The notes under the pieces were generated by a model, which searched no databases, was not told the DNA's origin, and was given only the letters and a program-made list of their open reading frames with translations. DNA of 64,000 nucleotides from Aspidapion aeneum (lineage: Eukaryota; Arthropoda; Insecta; Coleoptera; Brentidae): positions 1,735,477 to 1,799,476 of the forward strand of contig OY755045.1 in assembly GCA_963576565.1 (NCBI GenBank), in the 5' to 3' direction. Below are positions 32,216 through 44,764 of this stretch, in pieces. A program made the translations under genes and the position numbers. Positions within the stretch are counted from its first letter, which is position 1, and each line of letters begins with the position of its first letter.

Positions 32216-32825
32216 CCAAGCGCGGGTTTAAGGGCGTTTACGTGGTAATTACCCACCCATCCCTAGAGAAAAAAAAAATCACAAATGTTTTTTTGTTGAC
32301 AATTACACCCCTCCAGATTTATTCCCAGATCCGCGCTTTATATCCTGTATTTTTTTAACAAAGCAAATTTTTGCAAGTGGGTTACTTTTTAACCATTTAG
32401 GCATTCCCCTTCGAGAGTTAACTTTTTTAAAGATTTGTGTTTCGAAATTTTACAACGTTGTAAAGACATTAAAGACAAGCGGGGGTTTGAGGGGGGTACC
32501 GTGGTAATTATCCCCCTCCTAGGAAAAAATATATGAACTTTTAGTTAAGAAATATCGGGCTAAGCGCATAATTACCCCCTCCCCCTCTAGAAAAATAAAT
32601 AAATACATAAATAGTGTTTCCGTCTACCAGTACCCCCCCAGCCCTTTAAAACAAGTTTTTACTCGCCCCACATTTTTATTAATATAAGGGTTCGTTTACT
32701 CTTCAAAGAGGGTGCGTGTATAAAAAATTTCAAAAAAATCAAACAGTGTCCCCAATACAAACAAAATCGACGTGTTCAAGAAAAAAACACTCTGTATAGT
32801 AGTTTCATAATAGTTATTTAAACAA
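32216..32825. other. spacer with diverged GTGGTAATTA repeats
   Basis: A weak direct repeat (GGGTTTNAGGG...CGTGGTAATTA) at about 32224 and 32482, with C-rich partners, suggests two or three decayed ~250-bp units. No gene. Confidence 0.5.
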
Positions 32826-33303
32826 CAAGGTTTGAAAACGACTCTTTGCACACGATCGAGACAGTTTGGTAGGCCGAGCCGAAGGCGAGGTCTACAAGTC
32901 GAGGGAGTGTGCAAAGAGATTTTCAAACGAGTTTTTTTCAATATTTGTTATACGACTGCTAATAAAGAAAGAAAAATCAAATATTAATTTAACTTATTTT
33001 TATTTCCGACATTTTTACAACAAAACTTTAAAAATTCAACAAATTTTTGACGTATCTAATCAACAAAACATACGAGCAGTGACGGTTGCTACGGAACTAA
33101 GCCAACTTATATTGATGGGTGACAACAACAAAAATCACAATGACGGGAGACCCGTATGCAGAAATGACATAGGCGTGCGCAAAAATGACATAAGCGCGTG
33201 CAAAACGTTTTGCACCCAGCGTGCGCAAAATGCCATTTTCAGATCGTGTTCTCCGTGCGCAAAACCCCGTTTTACAAGACAGTCGTATAAAAAAAAGTTT
33301 TCA
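32826..33303 (+). repeat. hairpin-ended dispersed repeat, copy 2
   Basis: Opposite-orientation copy of 8063-8570: ACTCTTTGCACACGATCG and GTGTGCAAAGAG arms at 32842-32921, TATACGACTGC boxes, and the GCAAAACGTTTTGC palindrome at 33199-33212. The aligned copies differ mostly by substitutions and few indels. A 165-codon frame is open here and 151 codons in the other copy, but differences fall at all codon positions, so coding is not supported. Confidence 0.75.
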
Positions 33304-33894
33304 AGTACAGTGAAAGTCGGATATAACGACGGCGAAGGGACCAACAATGATGGGTCGCTATAACCGGTAGCGCAGCCTTCGTAAACTAACGAGCCACGAA
33401 CCAGAAAAGGCAACATCGCAAATTGGCCGGCTGGTGGGCCGATATATACATGGGAGATATAAACATCTGCTATTTGTTTTGATTGTAGTTTCGCAATTTT
33501 GTATTTTTTTTTGTAAAAACTAATAAACTGTGTTTAGGCGTGTTACATTTAATTTTTAAAACAAACAGAACATTTGAATTAAATATCAGTGGCCTTTAAT
33601 CATGTTAAAAAATATGTAACAAAACCTAGAATAAACAGAAGAGAAATTACCTTTAAACAATTTGTGAGAACAACCCTAAAGTTCGATTCATAGTACCGTG
33701 AAGTAAGCTGTATGAAGTGAGCAGTAAGAAATAAAAATGGTTCCTTTCTTCCTGCTAAGTTATTACTGTCAAGTTTGAACAACAGGATGTTTGTGGGATA
33801 GTTTCTTATGTCTGACTGCTTACTTTACAGAACTATGAATCTAGTTTAAGTGGTAACATGTTAATTTAAACTTTAAATGAACTTACCTTTTTTT

Positions 33895-34706
33895 CTATCT
33901 ATTTTATTTAGCCTTCGTCAATCCATCTTTGGCCAAGTTCTCCAGTTTACAATACATTTGTTCCATCAATCGTCTTTCTGTCGGATAATATGACCGGCAA
34001 ATTTCCTTTTTAATTTTGCTACTTCTGCTCTGACATCCCTTACTTTTGTTTTATTTCTTATCAATTCATTCTTTTTTCTACCTGTTAGCTTTACATGTAA
34101 CATTGTCTTTCCATTGATCTTTGGGCTTTTCTTGCCTTATCCATGTTTGATTTTGTAAGTGTTCAGGTCTGGGATTCATAGGTAAGTACAGGAAGGATAC
34201 ATTGGTTATACACTTCCGTTTTGAGGTACTGAGGATATTTTTTATTTCTTAATATGTTGCTTAATTTACCGAATGCTGCCCAGGCCAATCTTACTCGTCT
34301 CTTGATTTCAGCTGTTTGCTTTTCTTTTTTCAGTTTAATAATTTGTCCCAGGTCCTATATATTCCTCTTCTTGTTCTATTTTCTTTTGATTGATTGATAT
34401 TATCAGCATATCTTGGTGGTTCAGAATTATCCGTTTACTTTGATGCCTATTTCTTCCCAATCTAAGCTTTTAAAAACATCTTCTAGGGCCTGGTTAAATA
34501 ATTTAGGGAATATTGTGTCACGCTGACACCTCTTCTTATGCGGATTGGCTTGGTTCCTCTGTGGATTTTGATTAATGTTGTTGCTTCACTATATATATTG
34601 TCTATTAAGTCTGTATATCTGTGATCTATTCGGCTATTAATTAAAGATCTTTCACTGCCCAGTGCTCAATGCTATCGAAAGCTTTTTCGAAGTCTATAAA
34701 CGCAAT
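33895..34706 (-). pseudogene. RTE-like (BovB-type) RT remnant (family C)
   Basis: Minus strand: AFIDFEKAFDSIEHWAVKDL, then IRIRRGVSVTQYSLNYL (degraded RQGDTISPKLF), EEIGIKVN, and later QRWIDEG with a stop near 33904. The middle carries AAFGKLSNILRNKKYPQYL-type sequence. It spans the palm to the C-terminus, with the YADD region damaged. The 3' end is AT-rich (AAATAAAATAG). It truncates the THAP frame to its right. Confidence 0.85.
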
Positions 34707-34719
34707 ATATATTTATATA

Positions 34720-35154
34720 TATTTCCATACCCTCCCTTTCTTCAATTTTTTTTCGCCTGTTGTCAGGATTTTCTCTTACTGAAGGTTTGGGGTTTGACAT
34801 ATACTCGGGTTGAGATTCAAATAGCCAAGGTATTGCCCCATTGTTTAACTTAGGGAATGTTAGTGGCACCTCCTTTTGTACTCCCTCTTTATCCCTAATT
34901 ATCTCGGTTCTAACAACGTCACTTATGTCAAAATGTTTCCAACAAACCACTGAAGATGCAGTCACAACATAATCTTCTTTGTGTATGGCCTGAAGCCAAG
35001 CATTTTTTAGGTCATTTTCTTTGCTAAAGGTTGTTTTGTGACCCTCTTCATTAATCATAGATACATGGTTACTTTTGCAACCCAACACTTTCGCGGCATG
35101 TTTAAAATTTAAAAAGAAAAAATAGACCAAAAATTCCAAACAAAAACAAACCAA
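34720..35154 (-). pseudogene. THAP-domain protein fragment
   Basis: Open frame with the THAP layout: GCKSNHVS, TTFSKENDLKNAWLQAIH (invariant Trp), TASSVVCWKHFD (the C-x2-H zinc ligand pair) and LNNGAIPWLF (AVPtLF-like box), about residues 26-115. The first zinc ligand of the usual pair near GC is not evident, and the frame runs into RTE sequence at its C-terminus. THAP domains bind DNA in P-element-type transposases and in cellular factors; which this came from is unclear. Not obviously joined to the Tigger relic upstream. Confidence 0.7.
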
Positions 35155-35691
35155 AGGTCTTTTTTACACAGCTTTTATTAAGTAGGTAATATAATTTTAA
35201 GTTCACCACACATCTCACTAAAACCAGAACAGTTGTTTTATTTGGTAACGCGATTTGAAATATACTAAAAGTTAAAAAAAAACATTATCTGCGCGGAAAC
35301 GGCCAGTAACTAGCGTGGTGGGCGACGCACGTGGACGAAAATGACTGGCCTCCACGCTGTGTTGCCGTTTCTTCTGGTTCGTGGCTCGTTAGTTTACGAA
35401 GGCTGTGCCGGTCGTCGTTATAATAGGACTTACTTATTTTAAATAAAAGCTCCTCCCTATTACAACTTTCTTATTATTTACCCTAAAAGTACATAAAAAT
35501 TCGGATAAAATCATCATATTCAATATAAAAAAGTAAACCTACTGAAACAAGTAAGACGTACCCAAATATTATGCACATAGGTATTAATATCTGCAATAAC
35601 TAAATATACATACATTTTACTTAATCAAATAATCTGTCATTTTTGCTTGTTTTTTACAACGTGAGTTGAAATAAATCGATTCGATTTTTTT

Positions 35692-36420
35692 CTATATGGT
35701 ACTGACTCCGTCTAGAAGCATTTTGTCACTGTCATGACTGTAAAGCACAAAGCTATTCAGAATTTTCACAGCTCGTAAAGCTTCTTTAGTAGGTGGTGGT
35801 CTAAATTCTTCTTCATAATCAGATGCGTCTTCACTATTTTGATGTGGGATCTCTTGATTCGCAAGCACTTCAGCTGCAATTTACTCATCAGACAAAGAAC
35901 TGTTTGCTTCCATGTAAAGATCAACATTTACAAAATCTGTCCATAATCCATCTGACAAGTTAACGTTATCTTTAATTACAGCGAGAGTTATCTCATCTTC
36001 AGTTTCGAAGCAATTATTCGTTCTTCTGGCAAACTCGGCCAAAGGAATATTATCTTCTTCTGAGTCTTTAAAATCGTCAGTGTCTGTTGTTAATTCTAAG
36101 AAACCTGCATGTTTAAAACAGTTCGCGATTGTTTGTTGCGACACCATGTTCCAGGCTTTGCTGATCATCGATATTGCATCCAGAATATGAATAACAGACC
36201 CGTTGTTTGTTTTCAAAGATATTCATTAACTGAAATTTATGATACCTTGGTCAACTGGCTGCAGCACTGATGTGGTGTTGAAGGAAGAAATTGAAGATTA
36301 ATATTCGTTAAATTTAAAACTTTTGGTTGCGCTGGACAGTTGTCTACTAAATAAGAGCCGAAACTGCCCAAGTAACATTTCTTTATTTATAGCAGAAGCT
36401 AAAAGGTTGCCAGCGCCTTT
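35692..36420 (-). pseudogene. Tigger/pogo transposase C-terminal half
   Basis: Minus strand, in order: VDNCPAQPKVLNLTN (the DDE-domain DNCPAH box), then after a frameshift NTTSVLQPVDQGIINFS, then ISKAWNMVSQQTIANCFK, SEEDNIPLAEF, EEEFRPPPTKEALRAVK and a stop at 35694-35692. One nonsense codon (35881-35883) and at least one frameshift. This is the standard end of a Tigger/jerky transposase (DNC, QP-DQG, acidic tail, EAL helix). The N-terminal HTH and the first catalytic Asp are missing. Confidence 0.85.
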
Positions 36421-36537
36421 CCTTAAAACCATTAGTTTCAATGTTTGGTCGCGAGCACGTTCCCATTACTCTTATATACCCCTTAGACCTCCTAAATGGG
36501 ACTCCCCAATTGGTGGTGGCAACCTATGTATTAAACT

Positions 36538-37174
36538 CACTATAAAACCATAAGAAATAAACTCCAGCTTCGCCCTCTAGCGGTTCCACCAGTATAGAAC
36601 CTTTTAGAGCTTAAAGCTATTAGCCAGGTTCAAAAAGCAAGTCAGAAACGTCCTCTAGCCTATTATAAAACTAGATTTGGTAATTTGGTATCCTGGCGAT
36701 TCTGTTGAATACCATATTACCTTTAAAGTAAAGAAGTTTTCCTATAAAAGCTATGGCGATATTTTAGATTCACAATGGCTATATAAAATAATTTAGGTCA
36801 CAAAATTGCCAAAAATGTCAAAGTCCCAAAATTATTTTATCACATAAAAATATACCGAGTTTGTCGTTTTGTTGATGATCAAATTGCCTGCCAGATTTAT
36901 TTTTCTGATAAAATCGTATCTGAAAAGCTCTCAAAACAAGCGCGCCAGCTCAAGAATGTTTTTTAATAGTTTTTTGATAACAAAATAACAAATATTTAAA
37001 ATTTAAAAACAAATCAATTACACTATTCACCATTAAAAAAGTCTGTTTGGTTTACATAAATCAAAATTAAAGTAAAATTATTATCAAAAAACACTGCTAA
37101 AACGACTAGATAAACATTTTCTCTTTACAATATTTTTTAAATAAATTTATATACGCCATTATGGTTTTATAGTG
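36538..37174. mobile_element. 637-bp TIR element (CACTATAAAACCATAA)
   Basis: A 16-bp perfect inverted pair CACTATAAAACCATAA / TTATGGTTTTATAGTG defines the ends. It sits upstream (in the minus sense) of the Tigger relic. No matching target duplication is evident, so it could be an old insertion or a rearrangement. Confidence 0.5.
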
Positions 37175-37619
37175 GTCACTTGGTTTTATTTGTTACTGTA
37201 TCGCAACAAGGATTTTTTAGTGCCCTTATGAAACCAACAAAAAAGAACAATGTAAACATAGTCAACATAACCTCACTTAAATTTTTTGTATTTGTTTTTA
37301 AAGTGTTTAAAAGCGTATAATTCAACACTTAAATGTTTTTTATCGTGCAATTTCGACACAATCGAGAGGGCCAGTGCAATGATATTCGTTGTGCCTGCAG
37401 GTTGGAGGGCAACCTCTTATATTGGCCGTCTAAACAGGCCTGCCTACCTACTCAGGAGGACGGAAACTCAACAATTATTAATTATTGGGCTTTAATTAAT
37501 CAATCTTGCAATAGGTAGGTACCAATCTGTACCTAGGTATAGCTATTATTTTTACAAGAAATACCTAAAAAAATAAAACACGAAAGTATTTACTTCTGTT
37601 ATATAAATATATATATATG

Positions 37620-38100
37620 AACCCTTAAGGAAACAAGGTTTTATATGGCCGCCTATTTAAATGATATGTATACATACAGCTATGGGTACCTGTAAATACA
37701 AAAGAATTAAGATTACCTTCAAGCCTTCCTATAAAACCTTTTTAAAATGCCTAAAAGTAATGGCAAAAACCAAAAGTCTAAAGTTTTTATTTACCACTCT
37801 TAAAAACCTTACGGAACCTAGGTTCTATATGGCCGCCTATCTAATCATATTTACTTTTAAACTACTGGTAACTATAAAAACAAAAGGATATAAGATAACC
37901 TTTCAGCTCTATTATAAAAAACTTTTGTGATGACCTAAAGTAATAAAAAAAACTAAATGACCAAAGTTTATATTTATTTCTTTTTAGAAACTTTAGGTAA
38001 AATGGTTTTATAAGACCATCTTTATAAATCAGAAATCAATAAAACCAAAAGTATTTAAAAGGAACAGAAGGAATATCAGTTTTATTATAGTCCCTTTATA
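37620..38100. repeat. short diverged tandem repeats (~165 bp)
   Basis: TATATGGCCGCCTAT recurs at about 37643 and 37828, each followed by AACTA/TAAATACAAAAG and a run ending in TTATAAAA.CTTTT. A weaker third unit follows near 37990. No coding signal. Confidence 0.55.
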
Positions 38101-38488
38101 AATCATTTTTTGGTTGTATAACACCCCTTTAGGTAATTGGCAATATAAATTACCTTTATGTAGCCAAATTGATCCTAAAACCCATAACAGCACCCTCTAA
38201 ATAACCTAGGAACCAAATTAATAAAACCTTGAGTGGTAATAATGTTACTTGGGTGAGGGACAATCACTAGGCAAAAATCGATTGCAGTAAGTCGTTATAT
38301 CCGGCCCATCACATTAAAAATTATTTTTATTATGGACGCTAAAGCGACTTCGTCGCTATAACCGGCGTCGCTGTAACCAGACTTTATCTGCAATACATTA
38401 AACGTAAATCCAACCAAACTACGCAGTCTCCGTCGTAATATGCGACTTGTTGTTATAAGCGACGTCGTTATTCGCGACTTTCACTGTA

Positions 38489-38999
38489 TTTTGCTTTAAA
38501 CTTTTCTTTTAATTAAAAAAAAGCTTTAAACATTTTATATCAAGTTTGCCCTTGCCCGCAGTAAAACAAGATTTAAGTACCGTCATAAAATCTTGCCTGA
38601 TCCATTCATCTTAACCAAAAATACACTGCCTGACATTTTTAAGTCCCATAATTTACCCCTAAAATACTCTAAAATACGATCTTTCCATGTGCGAAACGTT
38701 ACTTTATCTACCCTACACCTGGCAGAGGTGAGTTCGTTTCTCACCCCTCGATAACTTAATCCACCTGGAAAATATCTTGTTTGCTTTTTCCCACTGATGA
38801 GATTGACAGTGATGGATATATTTTTGGGTGACTTGGGGTGAGTTTAAAGAAGGTAGATGATTTTAGAAACTCTTATGAGGATGTAAACCGATTTCGTTTT
38901 ACAGGAAATTTCAGCAAATCAGCTGGATGGCATCACATTAGCCTTGCCGGGTGTCGATAGCAAATGTTTTTGAGGTCGTAGAGTAAGAAGGGCACACCT
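38489..38999. other. unassigned spacer
   Basis: No gene or repeat recognised between the pogo right end and the RNase H relic. Confidence 0.4.
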
Positions 39000-39775
39000 A
39001 GATCGGCAAAAAAGAAACTTTACCTCTGCGGAAAAGGCGAGGGAGCACTGGTTAGAGAACAGCACCAATTTTTCAAATAACGATAGCTTCTGGTATACCG
39101 ATGGATCTAAAATGCCATTGGGCGTTGGATCTGGAGTTGTTAGTATTCAAGAAAAAGTAGAGATTAAACATAGTCTCGGCCAATTGGCTACTATATTTCA
39201 GGCCGAACTCGTAGCCATTTAACTGTTTGCTCGGTGGATTACTGACCACGAATGGACCAACAGGACAATAAAATCTTCTTCTCGGACAGTCAAGCAGCCT
39301 TAAGAGCGCTTGATTCCTATACGGTCTCATCGAGAACCGTGAGGAGCTGTAAGGATTCGCTAAATACGCTTCGTAGCGCTAACATTGTGTCATTAGTATG
39401 GAGACCAGGGCATTCTGGGCGCGAGGGAAACGAGGCCGCAGACCTAGCAGCGAGGGAAGCGGCATGTGCCGAATTTTTTGGCCCCGAGCAGCCCTGGGGA
39501 TATCATACAATGCTGCTAAATCAACCATATTAAAATGGATAGAGAATAGCTTCCAACAATACTGGATAAATATACCAGAACTGGCTCACTCTAAAGAGTT
39601 CATTAAAGCACCTTGTAGAAACATACATTATTGGACTTACCAGACAGGAGATACGTATAATGACTGGTCTTTTCACGGGTCACTGTCGACTAAGAGTACC
39701 CATGCAAAGAATGGGACTAACAGAAGAGACTGAATGTAGACTCTGTAGGGAGAATGAGCGGATTCGTGAAAAATT
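39000..39775 (+). pseudogene. non-LTR retrotransposon RNase H and C-terminal relic
   Basis: FWYTDGSKMPLGVGSGVV, IFQAELVAI, a stop, then after a one-base frameshift FFSDSQAALRALDS and LVWRPGHSGREGNEAAD: the four acidic RNase H residues (YTDGS, AEL, SDS, EAAD) are all visible. It continues, frameshifted, TGLFTGHCRLRVPMQRMGL and TECRLCRENER, the C-terminal GH-x-R-L region and start of a CCHC knuckle found in RNase H-bearing elements of the I/R1/Loa group. The RT domain is missing; the next retroelement starts within 110 bp. Confidence 0.85.
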
Positions 39776-39884
39776 ACGTAACGCGTTGCGTTACACTCAA
39801 TAAAGTTTTGATTGAACATGCGTTAAGAAGGGGGAGGGGGATTCGGATCGGTTCGGTTCTTCTTTTCTCTGTCATAATAACACT

Positions 39885-41205
39885 CCTAGAGTTGTGAACA
39901 ATCACCTAACCAAGTACTTGGAAAAGTACAAACTTATCAACGACAAGCAATACGGATTTCGAAAATATAGGTCAACTGGCGATTTACTTACATACGTCAC
40001 TCATTTATGGCAAAAAGCGATTGAGTTACGGGGCGAAACAAGAACAATTGCCTTAGATATATCAAAAGCATTCGATAAAGTCTGGCATGAAAATCTGCTC
40101 AACAAGCTTAAAGCAATGGGATTGTCGCCGAAACTTTGCACTTGGTTTGAATGTTACCTTAAGGATAGATCCATTTATGTTGCACTGGATGGCCGGAACT
40201 CCAACTCTTACCAAATAAATGCTGGTGTGCCACAGGGAGCAATCCTTTCGCAACACTTTTTCTGATTTACATAAATGACCTCATAGATAAAACAGTAAAT
40301 CCACTTTATTGCTTTGCAGATGATGGCAATGTAGTCTCCTCAGTCATACCACCCACTCAGTGTCTATCCGCACGTGAATTCCATCATCTTAGACAAACTC
40401 AAATATCGCAGATAAATAACGACCTGCAGATAATAGAGGACTGGGGCAACAAAAACCTTGTACAGTTCAACGCGCAGAAAACCCAAGCAGCCCTGTTTTC
40501 AAAAAAGACCAGCACCGGTGAGCCAAACATCATGCTATCTGGAAGTGCTGTCACATTGCAGAGCCAGTTGAACATCTTAGGAGTCACTGCAGAGACCAAC
40601 ATGTCTTGGCACAGTCACGTGGCAGATATAGCTAAAAGGGCGTCTCAAAAGCTTGGGGTGCTATTTCGTACAAGACATCTGTATACACCAAGCCAACTGC
40701 TGACACTCTACAAAGCCCAGATTCGACCAACTATGGAGTACTGCTCACATATATGGAGTGCGGCACCCAAACATACCTTAATGCTTTTGAACACCGTGCA
40801 AAAACGAGCTATCAAGCTGATTAATGACCCCGCACTTACCCGTAGTTTGGATAGTCTCGAACATCGAAGAACTGTGGGCGATCTATCTCTCTTCTACAGG
40901 TATTATCACGGAAAATGCTCTGAAGAGTTGGCACGTATGATCCCCCCGGGAGTAGCACCTACTAGGCGAACACGTCAAACAGACGGTAACCATCAATTTA
41001 CTGTCAAAATAGAGGTACCAAGAACCTCATTATATCAGAATTCATATCTCTGGAGAACAGCATCGCTGTGGAATAGACAGTTTTCCCTGCAGGTTACAAC
41101 CTGAACCGTTTCAAAACCAACACACACCAACATTTCCGCGCACTGGCCGCTTCTCGAGCGTGATAGGGACCTCCTTGCGAGTGCGCTTAACCGTAAAAAA
41201 AAAAC
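39885..41205 (+). pseudogene. CR1/Jockey-like non-LTR RT, copy 2 (most complete)
   Basis: NNHLTKYLEKYKLINDKQ, YGFRKYRSTGDLLTYVT, TIALDISKAFDKVWHENLL (first catalytic Asp), INAGVPQGAIL, then a one-base deletion near 40252, FADDGNVVSS, NKNLVQFNAQKTQAALF, and an open C-terminal frame 40532-41104 ending LWNRQFSLQVTT and a stop. The 3' UTR ends GCGCTTAACCGTAAAAAAAAA. Apart from the frameshift it lacks only the endonuclease and the N-terminal part of RT. Comparison with 12565-13628 locates the damage in both. Confidence 0.92.
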
Positions 41206-42284
41206 CCAACGTATTATTATTTTGAGAATTTGCTACAATTGGTTTATTTTTAATTTTAGAGATCGTTGAGTTTATTAATTTCTCGCAAAACCATTCTGTC
41301 TTAAGTCCTTGTTTATATTGTAGATTTCTGTGGTTAATTCTTCATTATTACTACAAATATTTACTGCTCTTAAATACAAACTTCTTATAACTCTTCTTAT
41401 ACTCTATATACAGTGATTTTAATGTTTTTGTCACACATTGTGCACTCATTTATTGGCACGTTGGTTTAAAGACTTTCTACATCAAAATTTACAAATCTAT
41501 CGTCTGGATCTAACGCGATTCTTTTTAAAATCTCGACAAAATGATCCGAGTTTTTGACAAAAGTTTCGGATCTATCCTGTGATGATTGAATTATGTCTAA
41601 CAAAAAGCTGGAAAAAGTTCTGGTCGGTGCGTCCCTGGAGGTAGTAATTGATTGCAGTGGTATATCCGTCTTGTGGATCTTGGGTAGTTTATTGATTTTT
41701 AGCTTCTATATCAAGTGTTGTTATAATAATTTATCCCCCTTAAGCTTAATGTTTGATGTTATAAATCTATTTCTATAATTTGAAGGAAATTTTAAGCTCA
41801 TTTTCGGTACACTCAAACTGTTATTATTTTATCATAAGCTCAGCTAGTTTTAGAAGGTTAAATTAAATGCAAGAACAAAAAACCTCTATGTTAAACGATT
41901 TGTTTTAGCAGTTTTTCAAGCCCGCTAAAATTCCTGACTTTCCTGACAAGTTTATTTATTTTTGAGATGACATTAAAAAACTGTGCGACCTTTTATTTTT
42001 TGAGACAACTTTCTTTAAGTTATCAGAAAAAAAAACAGGATAGTTCAGCAAAAAAAGCGGTCTCAAAAATTATGAAACGAAATTTAGGATTTTTTAAAAT
42101 CAAAACTAGGTAATGTGACAAAGACCTTTTTAGTAGAATGTTATCAACAACCTCTAGATCATAGAGTTTAGCAAACACAGACGCGAATATCTCAAAGTTC
42201 GAGAGGGTATTTTAAATTCTAGGGCTACATTCCCACAGCGCCAGCGACGGAATTTGAGGAAAAAGTAATGCAAAAAGCAGTAGC
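41206..42284. other. unassigned AT-rich spacer
   Basis: No gene recognised. Frames are short and without known motifs. Confidence 0.45.
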
Positions 42285-42448
42285 GTCAAAAGGGAGGGGC
42301 TGCCCGCCCCCCGCTTTCCTAGCTAAGGCTTTTTAGATATTTTCCACATATTAAATGAATACAAACATAAAATAGCATAAAATACGACCTCGTGGGGTCT
42401 CGCCCCCCCCCCCCCAACTGTCTTGGGCCCACCCCGAAACTTTTTTCT
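42285..42448. mobile_element. degraded hAT MITE (relative of 23947-24131)
   Basis: Shares TTTAGATATTTTCCACATAT and AATACAAACATAAAATAG and the G/C-rich flanks with the intact MITE. Ends have decayed to CAGTAGCG and CAGTG. It directly adjoins the pogo element that begins at 42452. Confidence 0.75.
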
Positions 42449-42451
42449 ATA

Positions 42452-43784
42452 CAGTGAAACCTTTCCTTGCGGACACCTCTATTAAGCGGACACTCCCTTT
42501 TGAAACGGGCCGAGTGTGTATTAGCTTCTTCGCTAAGGAGCTATGGAGCTACCACTCAATCGGACACCTACTGTAAACAATAGGGAGCGCGAGAACAACA
42601 GAGCGTAATTTCAGCGGACGCAGTGAGGTGGGGGAACGACCCTTAATGGGTATAAAAAGGAGAGAAAAGGAGCTAAAAAAGAGTTATGTTTGAAAAAAAT
42701 GACTCTTTTTTAGTGTGCTTTAATCGTTTGTCCCTGCCAAACGCATACTGAAAAAGGGTTGATCATAGCCGCCCTGTGGCATGAATATACAGCCCTTGCC
42801 GAATTAATTAGTGTCAAACTGAACATAATTAAACAAAAATTCAAAATCGTTAAGCCGCGCGCGCGCAAAACCATAACAGTGCATTAAAGATATATTAGTG
42901 CGGTTAAAACCATAAACCCTATAAAAACTAAAAAAGAGTTAACAACACCGAACGAAGACATCATCATAGAATTACTCCATTTCCATGGTACCCTTCCTTT
43001 TAAAGAAAACACCATCGAGGTAAGTAATTTTTCAAAAATAACTCTTTTTAGCTCCTTTTCTCTCCTTTTCATACCCATTAAGGGTCGTTCGCCCACCTCA
43101 CTGCGTCAGCTGAAATTACGCTCTGTTGTTCTCGCGCTCCCTATTGTTTACAATAGGTGTCCGATTGAGTGGTAGCTCCATAGCTCCTCAGCGAAGAAGC
43201 TATTACACACTCGGCCCGTTTCACCTTTAGGCGGACAAATTTGTTGGAACCAAGCTTTTACCTATCTGTTAACATGTAAAATTCACTCCTATAACCAGAC
43301 TAAAAAATTCTGAAACCTACCTTAACCGGACGCGGTCCTCTGACAACGGGACAGAGCGCTGCACGACATGGGCATAAATATTATGTAGTTTGTTGGCAAC
43401 AACGCACTCTGCAGCCGGGGAATTACCTCTATCCGTTTTAGTGCGGAGACTAAATACTTCTGTCGTATTCAACATATTTTATTCGGCGGCACTGCTGTGT
43501 TTTATTTTTATTGTTCAGTTGGCTAGTAATAGATCTCTTAAATGGCGCCTGGTAAAAAAACTTCTTAGTTAACGTGAAAAAATGGAAGTTGTTAACGTTT
43601 CGGAGAAGGAACATCTATCAGCATGAAAGATCGCTGAAAAATTTAATATCGGAAAAACTCAACCAGCGGAAATTGTTAATAAATATAAAGTAAAATTTCG
43701 AAGTTTTCTCTCATAAGCGGACACATCCAATAAGCGGACAAAATCATCGAAACTGTGAGTGTCCGCTAATAGGATATTTTACTG
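42452..43784 (+). mobile_element. pogo/Tigger-type fold-back element
   Basis: CAGTGAAACCTTTCCTTGCG at the left and AATAGGATATTTTACTG at the right, flanked by TA (42450-42451, 43785-43786). AAGCGGACA-type boxes are repeated within both ends. Inside, arms of about 200 bp are inverted relative to each other (42505-42690 and 43035-43235; for example AGGAGCTATGGAGCTACCAC and its complement). Only the transposase N-terminus remains (43540-43715). Confidence 0.85.
43540..43715 (+). pseudogene. pogo transposase HTH (CENP-B N-type) fragment
   Basis: ATGGCGCCTGGTAAAAAAAC opens the frame; after a shift it reads REKMEVVNVSEKEHLSA, a stop, then KIAEKFNIGKTQPAEIVNKY. This matches the N-terminal helix-turn-helix of Tigger/CENP-B-like transposases (..KLA-KFG-S.T.V..I...). 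No catalytic region follows before the right TIR. Confidence 0.7.
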
Positions 43785-43786
43785 TA

Positions 43787-44764
43787 AACGCTAAAATATG
43801 CATTTATAATACATTCTATTTTTTTAAAATAAGTACCGAATCTTTCTTGCCAACTTTGGCTCCTGTACACTATTCTGCTTTTCTAAACCTGTACGTACTA
43901 TCCACCTCACAAGTCAGACCTTTTCCCCAGAAATTATTATTTATTTATCAAACTGGAAAACGCCATTAAGGAAAAAGTTTTGGTTTAAAAAATTTCAAGA
44001 AGCGATTCTCGCTCATTTTATAAATAAAACTTTAGGAGTAAAAGAACTAGACTAGGCCAAAATTAATTTATATTTTAGTAAATTTAAAATTTCTTTAAAA
44101 ACTACCAAGCAAAAAGTTTTAAAATATCCATCTCTTTTATTAAAGTGTCTCATAGAGTGTTATTCATATAAAAGCATATATCCAAGTACATTTTTGTCCC
44201 ACTTTTCGAGGAATGACGAAGACATCCAAAACTATTACTATTAAAACTTTTAAATGAACTTCCTCAAAGATCGTTTGAAATGTAAATTTTCACAGACAAT
44301 TTTACTCTAGAGTTTGTCTTTCAAAAAATTGCGCCAGCAGGCACCGACAGCGGGCCATAAGAATTAGTATGGTTTCGGATGCCGAGAAAGATATAAAAAC
44401 GAGTTTCTTTTTCGAAAAAATTCATCTAAATTTTTAAACCGCGTTTCGCTACCTTTGATTCTGGAATTATTTTTTTTAAACTCCCGTTCTGGTTTCTTCC
44501 AACCCCCCCCCCCACCCAATCAAAAACTAATGGCGGGACCCCCACGTGGGCACAAGCATGGCGTAATGGAAAATTCCAGTTCCATTTACTAACACTCTTA
44601 AGGCAGATAATTTACATTCGTTTTATTCCAGCATTGTACAAAGTTTCAATCAAAATAACATCAGAAGTTGATTCTTTAAGCTATTGAGTAGTGTTCATGT
44701 TAAAGATACATTTTTTTTTACTTCCAACTGATACAGTAGAAATTAAAACTATATTTAAAAACTA
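43787..44764. other. unassigned spacer
   Basis: AT-rich with a C-tract near 44500. No gene or defined repeat. Confidence 0.4.

Larger units (their letters stand above)
33308..38486 (-). mobile_element. pogo/Tigger-type terminal repeats enclosing nested relics
   Basis: Left end CAGTGAAAGTCGGATATAAC and right end ...TCGCGACTTTCACTG, both flanked by TA (33306-33307 and 38487-38488). Several ATAACGAC-type boxes are repeated inside both ends, as in Tigger elements. Within lie a Tigger transposase relic (minus strand), an RTE-C fragment, a THAP-domain relic, a small TIR element and tandem repeats. An inverted pair (33370-33408 and 35375-35412, AGCCTTCGTAAACTAACGAG) suggests that two related elements overlap here rather than one. 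Confidence 0.65.
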
